A stretch of DNA of 17,316 nucleotides from JAITMY01 sp031549685 (GCA_031549685.1 JAVBPG010000043.1:1-17316); one strand, 5' to 3'; shown: positions 1 through 7,735, counted from the first letter of the stretch. The notes: a model not told the origin generated them from the letters alone. Numbers and translations are program-made.

Positions 1-1
1 C

Positions 2-145
2 ATGCGCCCCGACCACGGGCACCAAATGCTGGATGACCTGAAGAAGCCGCAAAAGCACTACGGCTACTCCGGCATCGGCCGCCTGCGCGGGCTTGCCGAG
101 CTGAGGGGGCTGGAGATGGGGATTGTAAAAACACTGTATAAGTAG
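2..145 (+). CDS. uxuA: Mannonate dehydratase, C-terminal 47 residues (5' partial)
   Basis: Only the end of the gene is in the window; it is open from the left edge to a TAG stop. The visible residues begin MRPDHGHQMLDDL and continue with YGYSGIGRLRGLAELRGLE, which is the conserved C-terminal block of UxuA. UxuA is the Mn/Fe-dependent cytoplasmic enzyme that dehydrates D-mannonate to 2-keto-3-deoxygluconate in glucuronate catabolism. The His in RPDHGH is a metal ligand in the family (established knowledge). GC content here is higher than in the downstream minus-strand genes. A strong hairpin terminator follows. The neighbouring CE15-type esterase, which would release glucuronate-containing xylan side groups, fits the same pathway, although it is on the other strand and is a separate transcription unit. 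Confidence 0.9.
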   Translation: MRPDHGHQMLDDLKKPQKHYGYSGIGRLRGLAELRGLEMGIVKTLYK

Positions 146-166
146 CGTATCCGTTTTATCTAAATG

Positions 167-196
167 AAAAAGGCGAGGAATTTTTCTCGCCTTTTT
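167..196. terminator. Bidirectional intrinsic terminator between uxuA and the esterase gene
   Basis: A perfect 11-bp stem, AAAAAGGCGAG (167-177) with CTCGCCTTTTT (186-196), encloses an 8-nt loop. The T run on each strand means it can end transcription of uxuA from the left and of the convergent esterase gene from the right. Confidence 0.88.
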
Positions 197-201
197 CTCA
201 T

Positions 202-1557
202 TTACTTTTTCAAAAATTTCTCAGCAAATTTTACAAACTCCGGCCAGTCCTGCGCATCGGAGTGCCCACCCTGATGAAGGTGGAAGCGAACGTTCTCTTC
301 TTTACCCCATAGCGCATAAACGGGTTGTGCGCTATGACATGCTAATCGCATACCTTGTGGATCTGTCCACTCATCCTCGGTACCTGCGCTCACAAATATT
401 GGACGTGGCGCGCAAAGAGACATCAGCGAGTGTGCATCGGCAGGCATGTCGGCTAAGTTACTACCTGTCCATTTAAGCATGTTGCCTGCACACCAGTGGT
501 GCATTTTAGGGCCTGCCACATTATCCAAGGTTTCTCCAAAATTTCTTCGGCTCATTTTAGCGCCGAGCGCACCGCTACAGCTGGCAAAGGCAATTATAAT
601 GCGAGAATCGTTGGCCATGCTTACCAACGTGGCCTTGCCCAAGCGTGAATGCCCTGTAACTCCAACCTTAGTATGATCGATATCGGGGTCTGTTTCAAAA
701 TAGTCCACAAGTTTGCTCACTCCCCAACCCCATACGGCTAACGTACCCCAATCGCTGGGCTCTCGTAATTTACCCTTATTACAGATTCCTGTTACGTAAG
801 ATGTTAAATCATTTCCGTTATCGGCTTGCAGTGTAAATGCCCTGAAGCAGCAAATACCCCACGACTGTGCAAAGCAATACTGTTGCTGATAGTCTTTAAC
901 TTTTCCATCAAAACTAATTTCTATAATTACAGGGATATTTTTTGGACGGTTAAGAGGTAATCTTAGTGTGGCTTCAATCACGGGCTGATTGCGGACTTGA
1001 GGATAGCGTGAAACATCAATGATTCCCACTATGTTTTTTTCAACGTAAGCGGTGTTGCTGCTACCAACAACAGAACTTGTAACCGTAAATTTCACTTTAG
1101 GCAAAATGCTGTCGGGTGGTATTACTCCCCACACCTCGTTGTAAACATTATGTTGAATGTAAGGCCTGCATTCTGCAAGCCACTGCTTAGTATTCTTAAC
1201 CTTTTTACCCGATTTTGTCAGCAGTAAATCAATAGGCTTGTAATTTCCCACCCGAGCCTCATTGTAGTTATTCCAAGTGCCCCAGTCGGAGCGGAGGTAG
1301 AGGTGCTTTGCGCTGTCAGTCCAGCTACCTTCGGGATTGTTAGGATTTTTTGGAAAAATATGGTTGGGTTTAGCTGGGTCTTCGGCCTTTGGTTGAAGTG
1401 AGGGGAGCAACACTCCCACCTGCTGCAGCATGTTTTTCCACTCAGCCTCGGCGGGTGGTTGCGCGAAACTTTGTGCCACAATAAAAAATAAAAATAGAAA
1501 ACAAACTCCCTGTTTAATGTTCCTTCCTTTTTCTATAAATAAGGTTACGTTTTTCAT
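202..1557 (-). CDS. Secreted alpha/beta-hydrolase, CE15 glucuronoyl esterase-like
   Basis: A 451-residue exported hydrolase. Residues 1-32 form a basic N-region and a hydrophobic core ending SFA|Q, a Sec signal peptide. The nucleophile elbow is GHSRLGK (302-308, Ser304), followed by the CE15-like block MSRRNFGET (335-343) and a C-terminal GGHSD with catalytic His432. CE15 enzymes cleave the ester between 4-O-methylglucuronic acid of xylan and lignin alcohols. The canonical catalytic Glu, about 23 residues after the Ser in a xESGxGG motif, is Cys327 here (ASCSGALG). The acid is probably supplied from the loop GTEDEWTDP (392-400), as in some bacterial CE15 proteins. The gene follows a LacI-type regulator by 9 bp, so it is co-transcribed and probably under its control. 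The AT-rich base use differs from dnaX and suggests acquisition by transfer. An acetylxylan or other carbohydrate esterase is the alternative. Confidence 0.82.
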   Translation of the reverse strand: MKNVTLFIEKGRNIKQGVCFLFLFFIVAQSFAQPPAEAEWKNMLQQVGVLLPSLQPKAEDPAKPNHIFPKNPNNPEGSWTDSAKHLYLRSDWGTWNNYNEARVGNYKPIDLLLTKSGKKVKNTKQWLAECRPYIQHNVYNEVWGVIPPDSILPKVKFTVTSSVVGSSNTAYVEKNIVGIIDVSRYPQVRNQPVIEATLRLPLNRPKNIPVIIEISFDGKVKDYQQQYCFAQSWGICCFRAFTLQADNGNDLTSYVTGICNKGKLREPSDWGTLAVWGWGVSKLVDYFETDPDIDHTKVGVTGHSRLGKATLVSMANDSRIIIAFASCSGALGAKMSRRNFGETLDNVAGPKMHHWCAGNMLKWTGSNLADMPADAHSLMSLCAPRPIFVSAGTEDEWTDPQGMRLACHSAQPVYALWGKEENVRFHLHQGGHSDAQDWPEFVKFAEKFLKK

Positions 1558-1566
1558 AGCTTAATT

Positions 1567-2622
1567 TTAATATTGATGATAGTAGTCAATATTATACTTA
1601 TTTAAAATATCAATGGGCATATAGTGTTGTCTTTGTAAGGGGACATTGGTTAGCAGGTTATTAACCAACTCTTTTATCCCAAAATAGCCTTGCTGTTGAG
1701 GGTGCTGCGCTATCAGGCTGAAGATATTTCCGTTTTTCAGATGGGTTACATTTTGCTCCAGCAAATCGTATCCTAATAAGGTTATATTGTTAAGTTGGCG
1801 CTTTTGAATATAATCAGCCAAAATAAATGCTTTTGAACTAAAGGTAATCATACCCGTAATGTTGGAATGGTCTTTAAAAACTTTATCCAGCACTTTAGAA
1901 TATAAAGTGGGTTTGGTCAGAAAAAACTCAACAGGAACAATTTTGTGTCCCGGGTAAAACGACTCAAAATAGGTTGTAAATCCAAGCATGCGGCCATCGG
2001 TCTGATTTGATTCTACCACATCGCTTTTGATAAATTTACATGCCAAAATAGTAGAATCTTTTGGTACTTGTGAGGCTAGTATGTTGGCGGCAACCACTCC
2101 GCTTTGAATAGCGTGATGGCCAAAGTATGAAACCCCATCTATAGATTCAATATTGGAATCAATAAAAACGCAAGGTGTTTTGCGCTCTTTTAGATGCGTT
2201 ACTAAAATTATAGACTCTTTTCGGAACAACGGAACAAGTAGGACTCCGTCGGGATTTTTTTTCAATGCTTCGCTAACCGCATTTTCAAAGGCCGTAGGTT
2301 CATGAGCAAAAAATATATACTCTATCTTCACATGAAAGTCGGCAAACTCTTGCTGGGCCTTTTGTATACCCCAAACAACAGTTTCCCAATAATCACCTCT
2401 TTCGGATTTTGGGAGTAAGCACAATAAATTATACTGCTTTTTAGAGGATAGTGAACGAGCGAGTATATTAGGGCAATAGTTGTGCTCCTTAAGAATTGCC
2501 TCAATTCGCTCTTGGTTAGCGTGAGAAACCCTTCCTCGCCTGTGAATTACTCGATCTACAGTACCTAGCGATACTCCCGCCAAGGCCGCAATTTGTTTTA
2601 TGGTAATTTTTTTGTAAGGCAT
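1567..2622 (-). CDS. LacI-family transcriptional regulator
   Basis: A 351-residue DNA-binding regulator. The N-terminus ITIKQIAALAGVSLGTVDRV (7-26) is the LacI helix-turn-helix. The hinge helix PNILARSL follows near residues 51-58. The rest is a periplasmic-binding-protein-like sensor domain of the type that binds sugars (for example GVLLVPLF and GYDLLEQN). The hinge has LARSL where the classical LacI/PurR hinge has AAR-L. It starts the operon with the CE15-type esterase 9 bp downstream, and a good promoter lies directly upstream. With uxuA adjacent, a uronate or xylan-derived inducer is plausible but is inference. Base composition is as AT-rich as that of the esterase (about 35% GC in a sampled line against about 53% in dnaX). 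Confidence 0.92.
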   Translation of the reverse strand: MPYKKITIKQIAALAGVSLGTVDRVIHRRGRVSHANQERIEAILKEHNYCPNILARSLSSKKQYNLLCLLPKSERGDYWETVVWGIQKAQQEFADFHVKIEYIFFAHEPTAFENAVSEALKKNPDGVLLVPLFRKESIILVTHLKERKTPCVFIDSNIESIDGVSYFGHHAIQSGVVAANILASQVPKDSTILACKFIKSDVVESNQTDGRMLGFTTYFESFYPGHKIVPVEFFLTKPTLYSKVLDKVFKDHSNITGMITFSSKAFILADYIQKRQLNNITLLGYDLLEQNVTHLKNGNIFSLIAQHPQQQGYFGIKELVNNLLTNVPLQRQHYMPIDILNKYNIDYYHQY

Positions 2623-2649
2623 TGACTTGAAAGTTAACTATATGCACTA

Positions 2650-2680
2650 CAAATTTATACATTTATCTGCAAAACTCAAA
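2650..2680 (-). promoter_or_regulatory. Bacteroidetes-type promoter for the LacI-esterase operon
   Basis: On the minus strand, TTTG (2680-2677), a 19-bp spacer and TAAATTTG (2657-2650) match the sigma-ABfr consensus TTTG-N19-21-TAnnTTTG. Transcription would start near 2644, giving a leader of about 22 nt before the lacI ATG at 2622. A small palindrome AGTTAACT (2632-2639) lies between start site and ATG and could be part of an autoregulatory operator; that is weak, because LacI operators usually have a central CG. Confidence 0.72.
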
Positions 2681-2835
2681 TATCTTAGCGGCTGTTGGAA
2701 AACAATGTAATGGTCTGAAAATTGGCAGAAATCGGAGTTTGTTTTGCTGCGTTCGCAATGATGTGCATCAAGCGGAGTAGGTCAATTTAAAGTTGATTGA
2801 TTTTGCGGTTCGTCGTGTTAATTTTAGAAAGCCTC
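2681..2835. other. Intergenic region between dnaX 3' end and the lacI promoter
   Basis: No gene is seen. The stretch CTGCGTTCGCAATGATG near 2748-2764 resembles one end of the palindromic repeats found elsewhere in the window and may be a decayed copy. No convincing terminator for dnaX was found. Confidence 0.4.
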
Positions 2836-4572
2836 TTAGCTATAGTCCAAATGCAAATCCTGCTTAAACTTAACCAGCGCGGGATTTTTTTCGGCTAAGT
2901 ACTGAAAGCGCTGCTCGGGGGTGTAGGGCTTAGTAGACTTAGCGTTTGCGGCCTCAACGTTCAGCTCCAGCGCCACATTTTTGTTGCGCAGCTGCTTTTG
3001 TAAAAAGGAGGTCAAAAAAACTTTTTCCGAATTCAGCTCGCCGTGGTGGAGCTCGTTGGCTACCTCAAGGCAGATAATGTGGTTGTCCTTCACCTGCTTG
3101 GAGGCTTGCAGTATGGCGTGCTTAAGCCGGGTTTTGTGGTCGGGTAGCGTGCCCGATAGCAGCTCGCAGGCGGCCAGCAGCTGCTCGTGCGTAAACTCCA
3201 GCGCCTCGGTTACCTCATCGGCGCTGGCGGTGGCGTGCTGTTGCGCTGAGCCTTGCGGTGCTTGCGGTGTAGCGCTTCCGCTAAATACGTTTTTGAGCTG
3301 AATGGTTTTTGGCCTTTCAAAACCTGGTGCGGGAGCAGGTGCAGCAGCAGGTACCTGTGTGGCTACGGGCGTTGGTGCCGATGGCGCTACCGGAGCAACA
3401 GCTGGCACAGGTGTTGCCGGTGCAGGCGCTGCGCTGGCTGTGGCGGGGGCCGAAACCTTTACATCAGGGCTTTTTTTTTCAGCCGTGAGGTTCGAAATTT
3501 GCAGCAGGCACAGCTCCACGTGCAGGCGCGGGTTGCCGCTGGCCTTGTAGCCCACATCGCAGCGGTTGGCCAGGTTGAGGGCGTTGAACAGGAAGCCGGC
3601 ATCGCAGGCCACAGCCTGCTCGCAGTATTGCTTTTTGATAGACTCGCTGGCCTCAAGCAGCGCTACGGTTTGCGCATCTTTACACACCAGCAGGTCGCGG
3701 AAGTGCGTACACAGCCCGGCAACGAAGTGCTGCGCCTCGAATCCCTTTCCTAAAATATCGTTGAAAATGAGCAGCGAGTCGGTGTAGCTGCCGGCCAAAA
3801 AGGCCTTGGTAAGCCGGAAGTAGTAGTCGTAGTCGAGTACGTTGAGGTTTTCGATTACCTGGGCGTACGTTAGGTTGTTTCCGCAAAACGAAACCACCTG
3901 GTCGAATATGGACAGGGCATCGCGCATGGCGCCATCGGCCTTCTGCGCAATGATGTGCAGCGCGGCGTCCTCGGCGGTTACGCTTTCGTTTTTGGCAATA
4001 AAGCGGAGGTACTCCACGGCGTCCTCCACGCGAATGCGGTTGAAGTCGTAAATCTGGCAGCGCGACAGGATGGTGGGGATAATCTTGTGCTTTTCGGTGG
4101 TGGCCAAAATGAAGATGGCGTGTGCGGGCGGCTCCTCCAGCGTTTTGAGAAAAGCGTTGAACGCCGCCGCCGAGAGCATGTGCACCTCGTCGATGATATA
4201 CACGCTGTACTGCCCGATTTGCGGCGGAATGCGCACCTGCTCTATGAGCTGGCGAATGTCGTCAACCGAGTTGTTGGAGGCGGCATCGAGCTCGTGTATG
4301 CTGTACGAGCGGCCTTCGTTGAACGAGCGGCAGCTCTCGCACTCGTTGCACGCCTCCATGTCGGGCGTGGAGTTAAAGCAGTTGATGGTTTTGGCAAAAA
4401 TGCGCGCGCAGGTGGTTTTGCCCACGCCGCGCGGCCCGCAAAAAAGGTAGGCGTGCGCCAAATGCTTGCGCACAATGGAGTTTTTGAGCGTGGCGGTAAT
4501 GGAGGCTTGCCCCACCACCGATGCAAAAACTTGCGGCCTGTACTTGCGCGCCGATACTACAAACTCGTTCAT
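2836..4572 (-). CDS. dnaX: DNA polymerase III subunit gamma/tau
   Basis: The 578-residue clamp-loader ATPase of the replicative polymerase. Visible motifs: Walker A GPRGVGKTT (46-54), zinc module Cys65, Cys75, Cys78 and Cys81, Walker B with DEVH (128-131), sensor 1 LATTE (156-160) and the SRC motif (170-172). Domain III ends near 363, followed by an Ala/Pro-rich linker (about 374-416) and a tau-type C-terminal domain that in other bacteria contacts DnaB and the polymerase. The coding strand carries nine consecutive A at residues 365-368 (GAA AAA AAA AGC), at the domain III/linker border. Both other frames stop within four codons after it, so a short gamma-like form (about 369-370 residues) may be made by frameshifting or transcriptional slippage. 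The gene appears monocistronic with its own promoter. Confidence 0.97.
   Translation of the reverse strand: MNEFVVSARKYRPQVFASVVGQASITATLKNSIVRKHLAHAYLFCGPRGVGKTTCARIFAKTINCFNSTPDMEACNECESCRSFNEGRSYSIHELDAASNNSVDDIRQLIEQVRIPPQIGQYSVYIIDEVHMLSAAAFNAFLKTLEEPPAHAIFILATTEKHKIIPTILSRCQIYDFNRIRVEDAVEYLRFIAKNESVTAEDAALHIIAQKADGAMRDALSIFDQVVSFCGNNLTYAQVIENLNVLDYDYYFRLTKAFLAGSYTDSLLIFNDILGKGFEAQHFVAGLCTHFRDLLVCKDAQTVALLEASESIKKQYCEQAVACDAGFLFNALNLANRCDVGYKASGNPRLHVELCLLQISNLTAEKKSPDVKVSAPATASAAPAPATPVPAVAPVAPSAPTPVATQVPAAAPAPAPGFERPKTIQLKNVFSGSATPQAPQGSAQQHATASADEVTEALEFTHEQLLAACELLSGTLPDHKTRLKHAILQASKQVKDNHIICLEVANELHHGELNSEKVFLTSFLQKQLRNKNVALELNVEAANAKSTKPYTPEQRFQYLAEKNPALVKFKQDLHLDYS
3471..3480 (-). 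promoter_or_regulatory. dnaX: Putative dnaX gamma/tau slippery site (A9 tract)
   Basis: The coding strand reads GCT GAA AAA AAA AGC, with nine A at 3479-3471 and an in-phase A AAA AAA heptamer (3478-3472). A -1 shift reads Lys-Pro-TGA (stop 3466-3464). A +1 shift reads Ala-Leu-Met-TAA (stop 3461-3459). The position matches where gamma ends in other bacteria: E. coli uses -1 ribosomal frameshifting at A AAA AAG, Thermus uses transcriptional slippage at an A9 run. Use of the site in this organism is inference. Confidence 0.55.
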
Positions 4573-4607
4573 GCTGTTTTTCTTCCCCCCGTTTTTAATA
4601 AGGATAA

Positions 4608-4637
4608 CAAATGTACCTTTTTTGGGGGACTTGGCAA
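4608..4637 (-). promoter_or_regulatory. Bacteroidetes-type promoter for dnaX
   Basis: On the minus strand, a TTG at 4637-4635, a 19-bp spacer and TACATTTG (4615-4608) fit TTG-N19-21-TAnnTTTG. Transcription would start near 4602, about 30 nt before the dnaX ATG at 4572. Confidence 0.62.
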
Positions 4638-4719
4638 GCGCTTTTACGGGTTAAAAAATATTTTTTTGAATTTTAGCTGGAAACGAATTGAAAATTAGCG
4701 AAGCAATCTTGCCGACACT

Positions 4720-4830
4720 TGTCATTGCGGGCTTGACCCGCAAACGAAACGGAGTGAAGCTCGGCAAAGCCAACCTCCAGCCAAAAAGCTCTCTGATTGG
4801 AGATCCCGAGTAAAGTTCGGGAGGACATTG
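4720..4830. repeat. Partial copy of the TGTCATTGCGGG palindromic repeat plus degenerate hairpins
   Basis: TGTCATTGCGGGCTTGACCC at 4720-4739, continuing GCAA, is identical to the left arm of the complete repeat at 13721-13800, but the expected right arm is missing. Within this copy TTGCGGG and CCCGCAA form a 7-bp stem. Further right, TCCCGA (4804-4809) pairs with TCGGGA (4817-4822). The 383-bp gap between dnaX and the TPR gene otherwise holds only their two promoters. Confidence 0.7.
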
Positions 4831-4881
4831 AGGGGGAGAGGGATTGCTTATATTTTGTGGGGAAATATTCTTCATTTTTAT

Positions 4882-4913
4882 TTTGTAAAAGCTCCAAAAA
4901 ATTTCTACCTTTG
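4882..4913 (+). promoter_or_regulatory. Bacteroidetes-type promoter for the TPR protein gene
   Basis: TTTG (4882-4885), a 20-bp spacer and TACCTTTG (4906-4913) match the full sigma-ABfr consensus. The predicted start near 4919 lies downstream of the longer in-frame ATG at 4797, which supports the ATG at 4956 as the real start. Confidence 0.8.
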
Positions 4914-4955
4914 AAATCGCAAAATAAAATAACTCAAACTAAAGTAAATCTCAAG

Positions 4956-6293
4956 ATGAAACGACTACTTCTTCTTTCGGTGTGCGCCATGTTTTCGTTG
5001 GCAGTGGCCGCACAGGTGCAGGTTAAGGTGCCCAGCTTTGAAGGCCTGCAGAAGGATATAACCAAGAGCAACGAGGATATTGCCAACCCCAAAAAGGAGG
5101 CCAACCCCAAAACATGGATTACGCGCGCCGAAACGCTTGTTGGCGTTTACGACAAGAGCATTATGGGCGCTACCCAGGGCATGCACAAAACCATTTTTGC
5201 AACGCTGACCAAGAGTAAAAAGACCGAGACCATAGGCGAAAAAACCTACGATGTGCTGATATTCCCCACCCTCGAAATGTACTTTGAGGAAACCGGCGGG
5301 CTGGCCTGCTGGAAGGAAACAAAGCAGGTGGTAGAAGACCCTCTGCTAAAGGCCTTTGATGCATATAAAAAAGCGCTTGAGCTGGATACAAAGGGGGCCA
5401 ATACCAAGAAAATTGGGCAGGGGCTGGAGCAGCTGGCGTTAAAAGACCGCGCCGAAGGCATTAACCGGTACACGCTGCAGGACTACAAGGGCGCCCAGCA
5501 ATACTTTATGGCGGCCATACAGGCGGGCATGCATCCGCTGGTGGGCAAGCTCGATTCGCTCATTGCCTACTACGCCGGCCTCATGTCGCTCATGGACGAT
5601 GTGAAGGACTACGACAACGCCATAACCTACTTTACCATTTGCGCCGACAACTCGTACTACGAGGAGGGCGACGTGCAGCTGCGCCTGGCCAAGGCTTACG
5701 AGGTCAAGGGCGATAAGGCAAAGCAGGAGCAAGTGCTGGCCGAAGGCTTTATGAAGTTTCCCAAGAACCAGGGCATTTTGATTGAGCTTATCAACATGTA
5801 CCTGTCGGCGGGCGACGATGCTACCAAGGTTTTGCCCTACCTGCACAAGGCGCAGGAAAACGAGCCCACCAACAGCACGCTGCTGTTTGCCGAAGCCACG
5901 CTGTACGAAAAGCTGGGCAAGATGGACGATGCCGAGCGCATGTACCTAAAGACCATCGAGGTTGATCCTGCCAGCTACAACGCCTACTACAACTTGGGCG
6001 CGCTGTACTACAACAAGGCGGTGGAGTGCATCAAGCAGTCGAACGCCATTAAGGATTGGAAGGATCCCAAAATTAAGGAGCTCGATGCGCAGGCCGCCGT
6101 GGAGTTTAAGAAGGCCATAGAGCCTTTTATTAAGGCGCACGAGCTGCAGCCCAACGACAAGTACTCGCTGGAAAACGTAAAGAATATTTACTCCCGCTTC
6201 CGCGGCGAAAGCAAGGAAATGGATGCCAAGTACAAGGAGTATGAGGCCAAGTTGGATGCGCTGCTCAACGCGGCCCCCGCGGCGCAGCAGTAG
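4956..6293 (+). CDS. Exported TPR-repeat protein
   Basis: A 445-residue protein starting MKRLLLLSVC, with a signal peptide ending near AVAA|Q (19/20), so it probably acts in the periplasm or at the envelope. The body is alpha-helical with TPR-like repeats from about residue 100 to the end. The clearest is LLFAEATLYEKLGKMDDAER, followed by the helix ending EVDPAS and by AYYNLGALYYNKAVE. A longer frame upstream of M1 runs through repeat sequence and the promoter, and is not coding. TPR units usually mediate protein-protein contacts, and no catalytic domain is visible. A strong promoter lies upstream and a terminator downstream, so it is a single-gene unit. Partner and pathway are unknown. Similar signal-peptide TPR proteins of this size are common and poorly characterised in Bacteroidetes. 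Confidence 0.88.
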   Translation: MKRLLLLSVCAMFSLAVAAQVQVKVPSFEGLQKDITKSNEDIANPKKEANPKTWITRAETLVGVYDKSIMGATQGMHKTIFATLTKSKKTETIGEKTYDVLIFPTLEMYFEETGGLACWKETKQVVEDPLLKAFDAYKKALELDTKGANTKKIGQGLEQLALKDRAEGINRYTLQDYKGAQQYFMAAIQAGMHPLVGKLDSLIAYYAGLMSLMDDVKDYDNAITYFTICADNSYYEEGDVQLRLAKAYEVKGDKAKQEQVLAEGFMKFPKNQGILIELINMYLSAGDDATKVLPYLHKAQENEPTNSTLLFAEATLYEKLGKMDDAERMYLKTIEVDPASYNAYYNLGALYYNKAVECIKQSNAIKDWKDPKIKELDAQAAVEFKKAIEPFIKAHELQPNDKYSLENVKNIYSRFRGESKEMDAKYKEYEAKLDALLNAAPAAQQ

Positions 6294-6309
6294 CCGATGT
6301 TTTTTCAAC

Positions 6310-6341
6310 AAAAGTCCCGAGCTAAGGTTCGGGACTTTTTT
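6310..6341 (+). terminator. Intrinsic terminator after the TPR gene
   Basis: A perfect 11-bp stem, AAAAGTCCCGA (6310-6320) with TCGGGACTTTT (6329-6339), 8-nt loop, followed by more T residues. It lies 17 bp after the TPR stop codon and before the promoter of the next gene. Confidence 0.88.
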
Positions 6342-6396
6342 GCATAATGTGCAGGAGCCGGCCTGAATTTTAAGCAAGCTCCAGGTGTTGGCATTT

Positions 6397-6404
6397 TAAT
6401 TTTG
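6397..6404 (+). promoter_or_regulatory. Candidate -7 element for the DUF1015 gene
   Basis: TAATTTTG fits TAnnTTTG and lies 26 bp before the ATG at 6430. No good TTTG/TTG is seen 19-21 bp upstream, so the promoter may be weak. The leader after it contains three near-tandem TTTGAAT units (6401-6422). Confidence 0.45.
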
Positions 6405-6429
6405 AATCTTTGAATTTTTGAATCAAAAA

Positions 6430-7668
6430 ATGGTAAGAATTAAACCCTTTGCGGGCATACGTCCGCCCAAAGAATTTGCAAAAGAGGTCGCATCGCGCCC
6501 CTACGATGTGCTCAACTCCAAAGAGGCCAAGGCCGAGGCTACGGAGAAATCGTTGCTGCACATCATTAAGCCCGAAATTGACTTTGACCCCATTGCCGAT
6601 GAGCACGAGCAAAAGGTGTACGATAAGGCGGTGGAAAATTTCAAAAAGTGGCGCGAAAAAGGCTGGCTGGTAAAGGACAAAACCGAGCGCTACTACGTGT
6701 ACGCCCAAACCATGGGAGCCCGCACGCAGTATGGCCTGGTGGCCTGCTGCCACTTTGAGGATTACCTCAACGGTAAAATCAAAAAGCACGAGCTGACCCG
6801 CCCCGAGAAGGAGGAAGACCGCATGATTCACGTGCGCATTCAAAACGCCAACGTGGAGCCCGTGTTCTTTGCCTACCCGGCGGTGGCCGAAATGGACGCC
6901 GTTGTGGCCAACGTTATTCAAGCTGCGCCCGAGTACGATTTTGTGGCTGCCGATGGCTTCGGGCATAAGTTCTGGGTGGTAAACGATGATGCGGTCAACG
7001 CCCGCATTACCCAGATTTTTGAAAGTATCCCCGCGCTGTACGTAGCCGACGGGCACCACCGCACCGCCGCTGCCGCAAGGGTGGGGCAGGAGAAGAAGAA
7101 CGCCAACCCCGGCCACACGGGCAACGAGGAGTACTGCTACTTTCTGGCCGTCATTTTCCCCGACACGCAGCTGGCCATTATGGACTACAACCGCCTGGTA
7201 AAAGACCTGAACGGGTTGACGCCCGCGCAGCTGCTCGACAAGCTGCAGACCTGCTTTACGGTGGAGGATAGGGGTGCGGAGGAGTACAGGCCCAACGCCC
7301 TGCACAACTTTGCCATGTACCTCGGCGGGCGCTGGTACTCGCTCACGGCCAAGCCCGGCACCTACAACGATGCCGACCCCATTGGCGTGCTCGATGTAAC
7401 GGTGTTGAGCAATCTTGTGTTGGATAATATTTTAGCTATCAAAGACTTGCGAACTGATAAGCGCGTTGATTTTGTGGGAGGTATCCGCGGCCTGGGCGAG
7501 CTGAAAAAGCGCGTGGACAGCGGCGAAATGGCGGCGGCCTTTGCCCTGTACCCCGTGTCCATGAAGCAGCTTATTGACATTGCCGACACGGGCAACATTA
7601 TGCCTCCCAAAACCACCTGGTTTGAGCCCAAGCTCCGCAGCGGTTTGGTAATTCACGAGCTGGTGTAG
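6430..7668 (+). CDS. DUF1015 family protein
   Basis: A 412-residue cytoplasmic protein beginning MVRIKPFAGIRPP; ATG 6430 is preferred over an in-frame TTG at 6418 because the family starts with this motif. Conserved DUF1015 blocks are visible: SRPYDVL (22-28), IKKHELTRPEKEEDR (117-131) and the signature VADGHHRTAAA (205-215). The biochemical role is not settled. In many Bacteroidetes and other bacteria the gene lies next to serC/serA of serine biosynthesis. The DGHHR signature resembles that of the ParB/sulfiredoxin-like serine kinase SerK, so a role in serine or phosphoserine metabolism is a reasonable guess. Here no ser genes are adjacent: it stands between a TPR gene and a tRNA-Ser gene. 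Confidence 0.9.
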   Translation: MVRIKPFAGIRPPKEFAKEVASRPYDVLNSKEAKAEATEKSLLHIIKPEIDFDPIADEHEQKVYDKAVENFKKWREKGWLVKDKTERYYVYAQTMGARTQYGLVACCHFEDYLNGKIKKHELTRPEKEEDRMIHVRIQNANVEPVFFAYPAVAEMDAVVANVIQAAPEYDFVAADGFGHKFWVVNDDAVNARITQIFESIPALYVADGHHRTAAAARVGQEKKNANPGHTGNEEYCYFLAVIFPDTQLAIMDYNRLVKDLNGLTPAQLLDKLQTCFTVEDRGAEEYRPNALHNFAMYLGGRWYSLTAKPGTYNDADPIGVLDVTVLSNLVLDNILAIKDLRTDKRVDFVGGIRGLGELKKRVDSGEMAAAFALYPVSMKQLIDIADTGNIMPPKTTWFEPKLRSGLVIHELV

Positions 7669-7686
7669 GGAATTTTGCGGGTGCAC

Positions 7687-7716
7687 TTGTGGGGTACAAA
7701 AAAATACCTATCTTTG
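7687..7716 (+). promoter_or_regulatory. Bacteroidetes-type promoter for tRNA-Ser
   Basis: TTG (7687-7689), a 19-bp spacer and TATCTTTG (7709-7716) fit the consensus. The predicted start is about 13 nt before the mature tRNA 5' end. Confidence 0.72.
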
Positions 7717-7735
7717 CACTCGCTTTTTGACCCAC

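Noticed and set aside
3955..4698. A 247-codon open frame on the plus strand opposite dnaX
   Set aside because: It is antisense to a clear dnaX with all motifs, has no recognisable domain and runs through the dnaX promoter. It results from high-GC codon use.
4804..4822. TCCCGA/TCGGGA hairpin as a terminator or riboswitch upstream of the TPR gene
   Set aside because: No T run follows, no gene ends there, and it lies upstream of the promoter; better read as repeat debris.
4797..4955. N-terminal extension of the TPR protein
   Set aside because: The predicted promoter (4882-4913) lies inside it, and the signal peptide begins at the ATG at 4956.
6401..6422. Three near-tandem TTTGAAT units before DUF1015 as a regulator-binding array
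   Set aside because: Short AT-rich units overlapping the -7 element; too simple to separate from chance.
6370..7305. A 311-codon open frame on the minus strand opposite DUF1015
   Set aside because: It is antisense to a well-supported gene, composition is Val/Leu/His-rich as expected of a shadow frame, and no promoter or motif is seen.
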